NCBI GenBank assembly: GCA_002778195.1 | Contig: PCDI01000020.1 | Span: 211,243 to 275,242 of the forward strand | Direction: 5' to 3' | From: Raffaelea ambrosiae | Taxonomy: Eukaryota > Ascomycota > Sordariomycetes > Ophiostomatales > Ophiostomataceae | Length of the DNA: 64,000 nucleotides | Shown here: in pieces, positions 46,290-57,668 of the stretch | Position numbering within the stretch: position 1 is the stretch's first letter | Layout of the letters: the number at the start of each line of letters is the position of its first letter | The notes under the pieces: generated by a model | The model's input: only the letters and a program-made list of their open reading frames with translations | What the model was told of the DNA's origin: nothing | The model's database searches: none | Position numbers and translations under genes: made by a program

Positions 46290-47483
46290 TGGCCAAGGCT
46301 CTGTAGAGGATGCATGCACCTTCCAATTCGCTTTGATTTGGTGAGAGGAGATGTTCATGGAACACAGCATCTGAGATGATCAGTTTCCACTCTTCTGTTT
46401 GCACAACATCCCGTGGCACAGACCAGTAGGATCCACCGTTATTCTGCGGGAAGTGCACCGGACCTGCTTTTCTGCAGATTGTCCGCATTGGAGGGGGGGA
46501 AACTGGTCGAAGCAGGTCGTTTTCTCATTGCAGACGTCCAAAGCGAAGCCAGGGGCATGCAAACAGGACCCTCTGCGACCATGTCTACTGGATGGTATAT
46601 AGCTGGTCCCCGGCGGCATTCGTTCAAGGCCCTTACTTGGCGTTTTTGCTCTCCGTTGTTTGTTTTGTCTTTTTTTTTGCTCCCTTTTCGTTGGCCATCA
46701 TTAAACATTCAAACTAGGAGCCTTGGATACAGATGACAACCGCGCTGAACTGCCAAATGGCCATTGCCTTTAATAGACGGAGCCAAGTAGAAACATGACA
46801 TAACTTGAAACGCACCCACAGGAACCGAGGAGTCGTTTGCAGGCTGTTTGATGTACGTCGCTTCGAGTTCGACAAGATAAAGTAAACGCAAACGTCTCAC
46901 CTGGTGGCATGACAGGCCAGAGTCCGGCTGGTGACAGACTTGTACAAACAAAATGTGAAGCTCTCAACGAGCAAGACCAGACCGCAATGTTCTACAATCC
47001 TAGGACAACTGACAACAAACGTGCCACAGAGCGCGTTGGGATAATATCGGAGACTTTTTTTTTATTTCCCAAATGGCGTACAACCAGTATTTTCCACCTC
47101 GCCCATTTGGCGAAGATTTCGATGTATTTGAAATGTTCTCTGTTTTTATTTGACCGAAGCCTCTGCTTTTTGTTCTGTGTTTTCTTTCCTTCTTTCTTCC
47201 TCTCTCTTCCCTTCTTCTCTTCTTTCTGCCCCTCTTCTTTCTTTCTTGATATCCCTTGGTATCTTTTGGGCCCCCTCCTCCGATCCGCAAGATCTGGTTG
47301 CTTTGATTACCTGGCGTCCTCACCACCCGTCGTCGAAGCTTCCATTTCTTTCAACTCCAGCTAATAACACCCGAGTCTCGGCAACCCGGGCCGACTCTCT
47401 TTTGTTTCCAAACTTGTCCGGATTTCATTGATCGATCTAGTCTCCGCTGCTGATTGTGAAGACAAAGAGGGTCCTGCCGTATC

Positions 47484-48146
47484 ATGGTTTCCCAGACATC
47501 ATACGCCGGTCAAGGAAACGACGGCAGGAGGGTCAACCGGGTGTACCCACCATATGTTGGCAACGCCATCCCCGGCCGGCGGTTTCATACCTCCGGTCGC
47601 GATGGACGTATCGTTGTAGGCGACCAACCAGACTCGTCTGAAACTCCAACAAGGAAGCGGATTGCTGTGGCTGTAAGTGCTGTGCTATGGATCATGGCTT
47701 TTTTCTTTTTTCTTTCTTTTTTTTTTTTGTATTTTCCTCCTATCTCTTTCCCTTCACTTCTACCGCCTCTGCTGCCTCATTCTATATCCAATTCCACGTA
47801 GGGCTCACCATCCTGTGTCATTTAGTGCGGACGATGCAGGCAGCGAAAAATTCGCTGCAGTGGCGAGCTGGGACAGAACCAGCCTTGCACGAATTGCAAA
47901 AATGCAGGCATCGTTGAATGCCTTTTTCTACGAGTATTGCTGCCTCCCCGGGCCTGATTTTCCGTGCAAGAACGTGTCTTGGGAGACTTGACTTGGCTGA
48001 CGCGAACGTTGGCTGACGCGAACGCGAATGCAGGTTTCATCTCGAGAGACGCCCATCAAGAGCGAGACGACATCTGGCAGCAACGGTACGGGGGACTTCG
48101 GCTACAACCCGGTCGCTGCACGCGCTCTCGCCCACCGGTCAGTCGT

Positions 48147-48185
<39 letters not shown>

Positions 48186-49278
48186 TTCGTACATGAACAA
48201 TGGGCCCGGCACTTCGGCCGACGACTGCTACCGGTCTCCCAGCAGCATGTATGCGTATGGCGACAGAGAATGCTACAGTGGGAATGTGTCGCCGTGGAAC
48301 AACTCGCCGTACAGCAGCCACTGCCTCGAATATGGAGCGCCGGCAAACGGAGGTCCGTATGCAGTCATCGGCAGCAGCCCCAGTCCGCTGCTGACGTACC
48401 CTCCGTGGGGAGGAGCCAAAATGAAGCCCATCTCGCCAGATGCAGGGATCCATTCAGCAGCACAAGACTACATGCATGGAAGCGCCGCGATCCTGGCCCA
48501 CCGTCCTGCAGCAGCCGCGATCCACGGGCCATCGGAATTCACCGTGCCTTCTTTTGACGCGACCATCCCGACAGCCATCGACAACAGCCTCGCCACGGCC
48601 AGGCCCTCGCAAGCCCACATTCGCGCACCGCAATACGACAACAGCGGCAGCAGCAGCAACGGCAGCGGCAGCGGCAGCGGCAATGGCAGCGGCAGCGGCA
48701 ACAACAACAACTCTGGTCAGGGCCTCAGGCCGTCGAACAGCCAAAGCTCCCTCGACTCGCCTCTTGCGTCTATTCGGCATTGCGGCGCGGCGGCCGCTCT
48801 GCGCAGCGGCGGGGCGAGGGTTGCGCCCATCGCACAGCAACACCAGAGCACGCCTGCAGCGTATGCTTGTGGCGATGCCATCGGCCGACACCAACTGAAC
48901 AACACGCCTCCCTTTTCTGACTCGGGAGCCTATGGGGACGATGTATCCAGGGAGTCCATATTCAGCGAACACGAGAGGGGCGTCGGCACCCAAGGACCGC
49001 TCATCAGCATGTGCAGCTACACGCACGACTCCATGGCTGATTCTCTGCTGTCGACAAACTACAGCTGCTCGCTCAAGAGCTCCGCTGGCAAACTGTCCAA
49101 CGGACAGCACTACGTCCCCACCGAGGGACCGTCGGCTTCCACCAGCCAGAGAGCACCTCCCCCCACCCCTCCTTCTCCTTGTGCGATGCCGCCGAGTGCA
49201 ATTCCGTCCACTGGGTTGGCCGATGAAAATGGTGCGCGATACGGGAGGAACCACCAGCTGTCTCCTGTCGACTCTTGA
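47484..49278 (+). CDS. Zn2Cys6 transcription factor
   Basis: Three exons, 47484..47672, 47826..47933 and 48034..49278, give 513 residues. Exon 1 ends with TPTRKRIAVA. Exon 2 is exactly 36 codons, phase 0 on both sides, and encodes the whole binuclear zinc cluster beginning at its first Cys: CGRCRQRKIRCSG, then PCTNCKNAGIVECLFLR (spacing CX2CX6CX9CX2CX7C). Exon 3 is Ser/Pro/Asn-rich with a polyPro run and Ser-Gly/Asn repeats and shows no fungal_trans domain I can recognise. It is a nuclear DNA-binding regulator; the target genes are unknown. The start was chosen as the first ATG of the open frame. Confidence 0.88.
47993..48024 (+). repeat. exact 16-bp tandem duplication carrying the intron branch site
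   Basis: TTGGCTGACGCGAACG is repeated twice without a gap in intron 2 of the Zn2Cys6 gene, ending nine bases before the first base of exon 3. Each copy has a CTGAC branch-site match. Confidence 0.9.
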
Positions 49279-50081
49279 GGCGCATGCACGCAATCGTCAC
49301 CTTGCAACAGCTAGGAAGCTGTGTAAAGCTGTGTGAAGCTGTGCGAAGCTGTGTGAAGCTGTGCGAAGCTGTGTGAAGCTGTGTGAAGCTGTGTGAAGCT
49401 GTGTGAAGCTGTGTGGAAAAGCCGTATGGAACGGCTAATTCTTTTTGGGAGCTCTTTTCTGTGGTGTTGCTGCTTTGCATTATGCATCTTATGAGAAACG
49501 GAAATGGGGGGGGGAGCCAGGCGGCATTGGCAAGGCTCTGCGGGGGAGGGAACAGGTTAATGGGCTGTTTGCCGCAATAGGGCGACATCTGAGAGGCCAC
49601 CAAATCGGGAAAATCAAACAAACAAGCAAGAAAACCAAAAAAAAAAACACTATGAAAAAGGGTTGCAAGGAGGATGAGGGAAGTTTTGGTGTGAGTCGGT
49701 CTAGTGTCAAAACGGATAGCGGAATAATAGTTATAAACAAAGCAAACCCTCCTACAAGACGGTTCATGAACTACGGTGCAGTCATCCATGCTCACACCAC
49801 CATTACGGAAATGGATCCGAACGATGCAGAGAACTCCAAGCCCCGGCGAAGTCTGAGTATTGCTAGCAGCCCCCAGCCCCCAGCCCCAAGCCTCTTGGGC
49901 AATACGTGCCGGTTTAGCCCACCAAGCTGGTCTGCGCATCGGGGCAATGATCCTGCCCCGCGGGGACTCTGGCTTGCTCCTTATAAGCTTCTCGGCCCCC
50001 GACAGCAGAGCTCGGCAACTTGAGCTACCGCCTCATAATACACAGAACACAGGATTTTGACAATTGACAATTGACGCAACG
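49279..50081. other. intergenic with minisatellite
   Basis: Holds the 3' region of the Zn2Cys6 gene with a 10-bp minisatellite, then an A-rich patch near 49635 and the promoter of the oxidoreductase gene. No other gene recognised. Confidence 0.6.
49315..49414 (+). repeat. 10-bp minisatellite, ten copies (GAAGCTGTGT)
   Basis: Ten tandem 10-bp units with T/C variation at the last position and one AAAGCTGTGT unit. It starts 36 bases after the stop codon of the Zn2Cys6 gene, so it probably lies in the 3' UTR. Confidence 0.92.
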
Positions 50082-51617
50082 ATGGAGCCCGTCAAGATCG
50101 GCTTCGTGGGCTTTGGCTTGTCGACCAACTGCTTCCACCTGCCCTTTGTCTTGCCCAACAAGGACCTGGAAGTCTACGCCTTCTTGCAGCGGGCGCCGCC
50201 CTCGCAGCCCAACGCGAGATGGGGTCACTGTACGCAGAAGTTCCCCAAGGCCAAGCACTACCAGACCAAAGAAGAGTTCTTCGCTGACCCCGCCATCGAG
50301 GTTGTTATCCTCGCGGTCGCAAACCATGAGGATCTCGCCATCGAAGCGCTGAGAGCCGGGAAGCACGGTATGTTGTACTTTTGTCTGTTCCTTTTTGTCT
50401 TCTTTTTGATCTGAATTTTTGATCTTCTATTCTTCCCGTTGTTTCCCCTCTTCGCCCGTCTTCTGTCCACTATGCTGACCACTTTGCACAGTGGTGGCCG
50501 AGAAGCCCTTTGCCAACACCAGCGCAAGGGCAAACGAAATCATCCAGGTCGCCAAAGAGTCGGGCAAGATCCTGACTGTCTTCCAGAGTATGCTGGACTG
50601 AGTCTTGCCGCCTGGACCCCGGAAACACCCCCGACTAACGCTGCTCTCTCTCTCTCAGATCGCCGCCTGGATAGCGACTACCGAACTCTGCGCCACCTGG
50701 TGACTAGCGGTGCTCTCGGCGACGTCAAGGAAGCTGACATTCACTTCGACTACCCAAATCCCCACTGGATGGGCAACTGGACCCAGAAGGAATACGTGCC
50801 GGGCCTCGGCAATGCCTTTGAGCTCGGTAAGCCGTAGATAAGGCCCTGGAAGAAGCCCCAGCACCACACCCTGTCCTGATGGTTGCGTGCTCTACGAGTA
50901 GTTACTAACTATCTACGCATAGGATCCCATTCGATCGACCAGGCCCTCTATCTCTTCGGGAGGCCTGCATCGGTCACGGCCTTTATGCGCTGCAACCGCG
51001 GCTGGCAAAGCGCCCTGGAAGATACATTCACGATCGTGCTGCAATACGATGGAGACAACAACAAGGATCTCATCGTGACGGTGAAAACCGCCATTGTCTC
51101 GGTCATGAAGGACCAGCTCAAGTTCTTTGTCCGTGGCACGAAGGGGACTTTCTTAAAGGTATGTTCCGCAGAGGGCACAAACTCTCATGGGAGTCCTTGG
51201 GAGGGAATAAAGTCATGCGAGGTGTTTTTTTTTTTTTTTTGCTTCATCGACACTAACCAGGCGCAGTTTGGAACATGCCCACAGGAGAAGAAAGCGATTG
51301 CCGCGCCCACGCAGCCTGCGGAGGACCCCAGCTTTGGTATCGAGCACGAGAGCATTTGGGGCACGCTGACGACGGCCGAAAAGCCCTTTGACCCAGCCAG
51401 CCAGACGCTGGATGCAGCAAGCGGCCACTACGTCGGCAAGTTCCCATCGCTGCCCGGGTGGTACCGAGGATACTACGAGAATCTGGTGGACGCAGTCCGT
51501 GGCAAGGCCGAGATTATGGCGAAGCCAGAGACGTCGCGCGACGGAATCCGCGTCATTGAGTTGGCTCGCAAATCGCACCTAGCCAGGACCACAGTGCCAT
51601 GGACGGACACGGATTAA
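50082..51617 (+). CDS. Gfo/Idh/MocA-family NAD(P)-dependent oxidoreductase
   Basis: Five exons, 50082..50367, 50492..50587, 50659..50826, 50923..51158 and 51267..51617, give 378 residues. The N-terminal Rossmann domain begins KIGFVGFGLSTNCFHLP. VVAEKPFANTSA carries the family EKP motif, whose Lys helps catalysis. The C-terminal domain has GNAFELGSHSIDQALYLFG, where the His/Asp pair is typical, and ends in PGWYRGYYENLVDAVRGKAE. It should act on a sugar or sugar-acid with NAD(P). The substrate is not identifiable. The intron acceptors were confirmed by restored motifs (HVVAEKPF, VFQNRRLDSD, LKFGTCPQEK). Confidence 0.93.
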
Positions 51618-52588
51618 GTACTGTTGAGCGACATTGTGGCCGTATGCGTGTCCGCTTGTCTGTCTATTGGCTTCCTCGATGGATAGATTCAAACAAACGT
51701 CTCAATAGAAACCATCCATGCTTGGGTCCTCGATATGGGTCAAGCTACATTCTGCTACAAAACGGCAATGAAGTCATAGCATCCCAATTACTACACGACG
51801 AGTGCTCAGGGCCCTTTAAGAAAGCAAAGACAGCCTCATATAAAAAAAAATTGTAGCGGTCTTGTCCTCTTCCCACGCAGATTTCCCAGGCTCCGTCCGT
51901 CTCTGTCTCTAAACAATTTACCTCGATATCAGATACAAGACTCCGAATCCTCTACCAGAAGACCGAAAGTAGCTCACAGACGGTTTCGTCCTTTTATTAA
52001 CAAATACATCTTTCTTGATCTTTCCCTTCTGCCGGCTACATTCTCTTTTCTTGCCATGAAAAATTGGGTGCTCTATTCATATGCATCTACCATTTCCTCT
52101 CACTCAATAGTATCTTTCGGCTTTGTGCCTCCTAATCTTCAGCTACAACAACGGCACTCCCTGCATCCCAACAGACAAAGGTGGACACTAGCACATGCCG
52201 GGGACGCTCACTCTCGTGTGAACCATAGTTCAATAGCAGTAGTGGGGACTATCATTCTACCTACTACTGTTTTCATCAGCTGGATTTTTTCCACAAAACA
52301 TTGAGATGCGACTTCTAATCCTCCAGTAACCATTCCTGAATAAAGATCAGATTGACGAGCCCCGAAAGCATCGGGCTCTTCATTTGGAAAGAAGCAGAGA
52401 CTCAAAGTTTTTTTTTTCCCTTCTGAAGGCACATCGCCCTAAAGACGTCGTTGCACTCATCTAGAATTCACCAAGGCATCGTTTGAAATTTAAAACGAGG
52501 GTGATATCCAGCTGCTGACACAAGACTGATACTGTTCACACCCGAGACAGATTAACAGTTCATAGAGGACCAGTCACTCCCACGCACA
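51618..52588. other. intergenic
   Basis: About 1 kb between plus-strand genes. A T run lies near 52407. No gene recognised. Confidence 0.6.
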
Positions 52589-53329
52589 ATGGCACCATCT
52601 CGTCCGAGGGGCCTCGATGTTTTCGATGCGCGCCTCAAAGAGGTGTTTGGCGAGGCCAATCATCCCATGCGAGAGCAAATCTTGATGTGGATGTTGTTGA
52701 CCGATGTCAAGAAAAAACCCTTTACGGCACTCGCACAAGGCAAATGCGCCATACGAAAGATCAAACGGGCTTCCGAACTCTGCCGGGACAAACAAACTGC
52801 AGCGGAAAACTTCCGCCAATATGGTCCCAGCCACGCAGAAGTATTGGCTTTGAAACTTCTCAGTCCGAGCAACCAGCACCGCGATGATATGGTGTGGCTT
52901 GCTGCCCAGGCTCAGCGCTTAGATATTCTTGTCGGGCCTGGCCAGGAGACCGAAACAGTACTGGGATCAAAGAACCCTCACACAAACAAGGTGGAAATCA
53001 CACCCCAACAAAAGTCGTCCGACCCAGTAATAAAGAGAATTGCACCAGTTGCCGACAAAGGTGCCACAGTCACCACGAAGCGTAGAAAAGTTACCGGGGC
53101 GTCCTCAAAGACAGACATACCTGCACGGATTAAGGAAGAGAAGACAGATCCCGTGCTGCGCAAGAACGGCAACGAAGCGGGGAAGAAAGCAACAAAAGAT
53201 GGAGAAGACGAAGAGTTCTCAGGATGGAAGGCGGGAACCATGTTACTGCTTAAGGCTTCAAAGACAAGCAGTGGTACGGTTGGCAATGGACAAACTGAAA
53301 ATAGCATGCACCAGTGTACACAACAGTAA
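52589..53329 (+). CDS. hypothetical basic protein, probably nuclear
   Basis: Single exon of 246 residues from ATG in CACAATGGC. The N-terminal 115 residues look folded and helical (LDVFDARLKEVFGEANHP, REQILMWMLLTDVKKKPF). The C-terminal half is Lys/Ser-rich and disordered, with basic TTKRRKVTG, a likely nuclear localisation signal. It ends near SSGTVGNGQTENSMHQ. No family recognised. It is followed closely by the 3' end of the permease on the other strand. Confidence 0.65.
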   Translation: MAPSRPRGLDVFDARLKEVFGEANHPMREQILMWMLLTDVKKKPFTALAQGKCAIRKIKRASELCRDKQTAAENFRQYGPSHAEVLALKLLSPSNQHRDDMVWLAAQAQRLDILVGPGQETETVLGSKNPHTNKVEITPQQKSSDPVIKRIAPVADKGATVTTKRRKVTGASSKTDIPARIKEEKTDPVLRKNGNEAGKKATKDGEDEEFSGWKAGTMLLLKASKTSSGTVGNGQTENSMHQCTQQ

Positions 53330-53430
53330 CTGACTCGCATCTAATTCTTCTATTCTAAGGAAATCACCTCTAGCAGCAGATTGACCATCAAGAAGCAAGA
53401 GCAAGAAGAGAAATCGCACAAAGATGAAAT

Positions 53431-55527
53431 CTACTCTGAAATTACCTCACCGGCGCTAGTCCTGGAACTTTGGAAGGCTTCGGCCTCCTTGCGCTCCAAT
53501 GCACCCGGTTCCGTGACGTCCACACCGGCATGCATCGCTTCTGAAACCTCGGTGGCAGGTCCTGTAAACCAGCGATGAGCCCACAACACCCAGCTCCCAA
53601 TAGCAAAGATACCGATGATACCAACGGCCACAACCGTGTAGTTCAGGGTCTGATCCGTCACAGGGTTGGCCGTCGGGAGGCAAAAGACAACAGCAATGCA
53701 GGCAATCCATGCACAAGCGCATGCGGCGATGGGGCGGCTGAAGATGCCAAGGTTGAAAGGTCCCTTCATGGCTATGAAGGACTTCTGCCAAATCAGACCA
53801 ATTAAAATCGGAAGCCCGTAGCTGATGTAAAGGCCAATGGTGGCAATCGATGTCGCAGCCGAAAAGGCAACGGAAGAGCCCAGAGACGGCAATGCGAGGA
53901 TGAAAGCCAGCACAGCCGCTAGCCAAACAGCACGAATAGGGCTCTTGAAACGAGCATCGACGCTGTGGAAGAACGATGGCTGCAAGGGTTGTCAGTCAGA
54001 ATACCCATCAAGAGAAAGTTAAAAAAAAAAAAAAAAAAAACCCCAGGTTTATGAAACCAAATTAAAGAAGAAAAGTGTCGAGGACTTACAATACCGCCAT
54101 CACGGGCAAACGCAAACATCATCCGGCTGTTGCTCGTCATACTGAAGAGTCCGCAGTGCCAGACGCAGACTAGTTGAATGGTGGTTAGTGTTACACGAAC
54201 ACCCAGAACTTGATTGATAACGAGATGCCAAGCAAGCCAAGAGACCGACTTACTTATGATAATGCTGAAAACGGCAAGCGCGCCATCCTCACCAAACACG
54301 TCAACAAGGATCTGCAGGACGGGCTGCGAGTAGATGCTGTTGAGGGTGCGGTCCAAGTCTTGTACTGAGAACAAGAAGGACATGAGCACGAAGAAACCGA
54401 ACAGTGCGCTGAAACCGACGCTGGACACAACACCAATGGGAGCGCTCCACGATGCGTTCCTTGTCTCTTCAGAAAGATGGGCAGAGGCGTCGAATCCTAG
54501 ATCACAAGCATTGTCGAATGAGAATCCAGAACAAAAGAACAAAGCTGAGATTGCGAGAATCTCCACGCACCGGTCAAAGTGTACTGCGACATCAGGGCAC
54601 CACACAGCGCGACATAGGCGGGGCTGGCGCGGATGCTCCAGCCATCTGTGTCGACGCCCGTGCCGTCGTAAAACGTTTGAAACACAAACGAGCCAGGCTG
54701 GTGCTTGGGGGCCTTTGCGAGAACAGCAATGCAGATGGCGCTGACGCCAGCCGAGTGGAGAAAGATGGAAATGTTGTTGAGGTACTTGAGCACGTGGACA
54801 CCGAACGTGTTGATCAAGCCGTGCGACACCAGCACGGCAGCATAAATGCCGATTGTCTTGGCTGCCGTGGGCTCGTAGTCGGGGTTCTTGACGGTGGCTG
54901 CCGTGGCGATCAGGCCGGCCAGACCAAAGGAAATGCCGGTGGTGACGGCGACCTGGCCGAGCAGGTTGTACCAGCCGGTCAGCCAGGCCGCAAAGGGTGA
55001 AAATCGAGGCGGCGCAAGCAGGGCAGCCCAGAAATATGGTCCTCCGCTTGTGGGAATGGCAGAGACAATCTCAGCCATGGCTATTGCGACGAGAATGGTG
55101 AGGAACGAAACGAGGATCCAGCCGATGGCCATGACTGTTCGACAAAGCGAGTCAGTATTTGCGGCAGCCTTGCTTCTGCACGTCACTCTCGAATGGAAAC
55201 CCCGATGGATAAAGAACAGGGGAATGCATACCGGCTGGGCCTCCCGTGTTGAGGCCGTAGGAAAACAGTGTGGTCAGACCAGTGATGACACTCTGTGATG
55301 CGAAGCAATTAATATCCAGCACAAGCAAAGCGGGCCCGGGGGCGGCGCGGGGAAATTGTCCTGCATCCATCGGCGCAGCTTACAATAATCGAGAACGAAA
55401 CGCCAAAGTTGTGCATCAGTCCCCAGTCACGGCGAAGCTCCTGTTCGTAGCCGAAGCTGGCAAGACGGTCCTCATCTTGCTCGTCCACCGTGTTGGACGG
55501 GCGGCGCTGCACTTCCACGTCAGCCAT
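53431..55527 (-). CDS. GABA/amino-acid permease (APC superfamily)
   Basis: Six exons, 55384..55527, 55232..55292, 54571..55134, 54254..54496, 54090..54169 and 53431..53979, give 546 residues. It has about twelve hydrophobic segments. Diagnostic stretches include RRDWGLMHNFGVSFSIISVI, GLTTLFSYGLNTGGPA, AEIVSAIPTSGGPYFWAA and GFDASAHLSEETRNAS (the GxDAxxHxxEE loop of this fungal group), then FSMTSNSRMMFAFARDGGIP. These resemble Uga4 and related GABA/choline permeases at the plasma or vacuolar membrane. The substrate within that group is uncertain. Intron 5 contains a 19-A tract (plus strand). The C-terminal tail is acidic with a Glu/Ser-rich end. Confidence 0.92.
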
Positions 55528-56254
55528 GACAGACGGCAGCAACTGGTGGCTCAAATAGACAAGAAAGCCTCAGGCACTGGAACACTGCAATACGACAATA
55601 CAAGTAGTTACTGTGTGAATGCGGCACAGACAGCGACATAGGCAACAACACCACGGGCAGGGACATGGGCACATTTATAACGGCGCAGAGGGGACGAGCC
55701 AGAATAAATACAACGCAGGGGGTCGAGATCGACAGGCCATCTGGCAATCTATCTTCTCTCGTAACCTGCTCGACCAGCTGGAGAGATAACATGGGCAAGC
55801 CACGCAGCATTGTTACTAACAGTTTCCATTGGTGGAGGGGGCCAGCATCTGTAATTGGGTCACGGAGTCTCCGCACGGCTTCACGAATGTCTTCGACAGC
55901 GCTAGATACCGGCTGGCGCCGTTAGTCATTAGCAAATGGAGAAAGTGACGAGCCCCGGGCTTATCACTTGGGTAGCCCATAATAGGAAGGTCCCTCCGCA
56001 CTTTCTGTGGGGCTAGCGATGCTTGTTGTCAGACCACAGGTCACGTGCTAGATAGACCCGTTATTCAGACCAGTTAGTAATAAGACAAATTTAAATTTCC
56101 CTTTTTATACTTCTAGTTCCTTTTTTTTTTTTTTGTCGGTGATAAGGCACTAGAGTTTTTTTGGCGATAGAGCAGCCAATTTTTTTTTTTCCCAACGATA
56201 CCGACTGGCTTCCCCATCAGCAACCTCACCGTCCTGAACGCATTCGTCGCAACA
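55528..56254. other. divergent promoter region
   Basis: Between the permease and the RPA43 gene. It contains T runs near 56120, 56160 and 56180 just before the RPA43 start. No gene recognised. Confidence 0.6.
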
Positions 56255-57373
56255 ATGCCTTCAGCAGCGCCTGTTGACCCAATAGTGGACATGGAAAGCC
56301 CTACTACAGAGCGGAAGCGACCCCGCAAAGACGGCGACGAGTCGGAGCGGAAGCGCAAGAAGACAAAGAGCAGCAAAGCCACCAGCAGCAGCAAAGACTC
56401 CAAAAGCCACTCTAAAGAGCACTCTGAAAAGAAGCACCACGGGTCAGAAAAGAAAAGCCACAAAGAGAAGATAGCGACCGAGCCATTACAAACAAAAAAA
56501 ATCACATTTCCATTCTTCACACAAACCATCTCCCTGTGGGTTCCTCTGTACCCCGTTGGGTTCGACCGACCAATTTCGAGCGCCGGCGAGCAGCATCTTT
56601 CCAACCTCGTCAACCACTACTCTCCCCTCCTGGGCGGCTACCTCCTAGCATACCACAATGTAAACTTGTCCGAATCAGCTGTGCGAGCGGATCCAAACAA
56701 CCCCCCGAGCGACGAGACACCGGCCACCCTGGCTTCTGTTGACGAGTATGCCGTTGGCTTTGCGTGGATGACTGCAGATGTCGACCTGTTTGTGCCAAGC
56801 CGGGGCGCATGGCTTGAAGGAAAGGTCATCCTGCAAAACGAGGGCTCGATCGGTGTCAATTGCTGGAACAAGTTTAACGCCAGCATCGAAGCGTCAAGGC
56901 TTCCACAAGGTTGGAAGTACGTGGAACTAGACAACGAGTTTGTCCTCGAAGACGAACCCCAGACCACGTCCGGCGACGACGATGATGACGGTTCCAACGC
57001 GCAAGAACAGACAGAACAAAAGGAACAAGTAGGCGATGCGCTTACATCTTCTCAAATCCACTCGACGGGACACTGGGTCGACGAGAATGGGGAACCTATA
57101 AGTGGGAACTTGCTTTTCCGCATCAAGGATTTCGACGTCGGTCTGGCTGGCGCCAACGGCTACCTGGCTATTGAGGGCACCATGTTGAGTCCCAAGGACG
57201 AACTTCAATTGATCCGCAAGGAGAAGGAGAAGGTTCGGTCCACTGCTCGGGGGAAAACACGCCGACTGCCGGAATTTAGTATTACACAGTTTGGCCAGGA
57301 GGACGAGGAGGAAACCAGTGAGAAGCGTGTTGAAGTGTACAAAGCCAGTCGACCAGGCACCCCTGACGACTAG
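56255..57373 (+). CDS. RPA43: DNA-directed RNA polymerase I subunit RPA43
   Basis: Single exon of 372 residues from ATG in CAACAATGCC. The first 75 residues are basic and Lys/Ser-rich, with nuclear-localisation-like RKRKKTKSSK. The family core follows: SLWVPLYPVGFDRPISSAGE, HYSPLLGGYLLAYHNV, VDEYAVGFAWMTADVDLFVP, WLEGKVILQNEGSIGV and NCWNKFNASIE. After an acidic insert comes HWVDENGEPISGNLLFRIKD, the OB-fold C-terminal part. Together with RPA14-type partners it forms the stalk of RNA polymerase I and contacts Rrn3. Length is normal for filamentous fungi. Confidence 0.93.
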   Translation: MPSAAPVDPIVDMESPTTERKRPRKDGDESERKRKKTKSSKATSSSKDSKSHSKEHSEKKHHGSEKKSHKEKIATEPLQTKKITFPFFTQTISLWVPLYPVGFDRPISSAGEQHLSNLVNHYSPLLGGYLLAYHNVNLSESAVRADPNNPPSDETPATLASVDEYAVGFAWMTADVDLFVPSRGAWLEGKVILQNEGSIGVNCWNKFNASIEASRLPQGWKYVELDNEFVLEDEPQTTSGDDDDDGSNAQEQTEQKEQVGDALTSSQIHSTGHWVDENGEPISGNLLFRIKDFDVGLAGANGYLAIEGTMLSPKDELQLIRKEKEKVRSTARGKTRRLPEFSITQFGQEDEEETSEKRVEVYKASRPGTPDD

Positions 57374-57668
57374 ATGGGCATGAGCACGCAATTTGTGGCA
57401 TTTTTTATCAGAGCATAATGAGACGCATTTCCAGCCTAACAAGTTGATATCGGGTGCCGGTATTACATAACCCCACCTTGGCTCCGATACCGAACAGTCG
57501 TGACAGTTACATCCGACCCGGATTCCACCTGACTAATACCCGACAATTGGGGTTTCTAAATAATAAGTAGTCAATCTTCACAAAGGCGCAGTTTTGCGTC
57601 ATCACGCCGACATTTTTCACTCTCCTCTCTCTACTTTGCTGCCAAACCCGTCTGCTCAAGCTCCCAAC

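Larger units (their letters stand above)
45186..47483. other. long gene-free region
   Basis: About 2.3 kb. It contains a T27 tract, imperfect CTGACTGGT repeats at about 45937-45985, a (CTCCTGT) minisatellite, and a CT-rich leader (47160-47250) before the next gene. No gene recognised. Confidence 0.55.

Noticed and set aside
49073..49939. 288-codon minus-strand frame with SHSFTQLHTA repeats
   Set aside because: The repeat is just the translation of the 10-bp minisatellite; the rest has no family features and overlaps the Zn2Cys6 gene 3' end.
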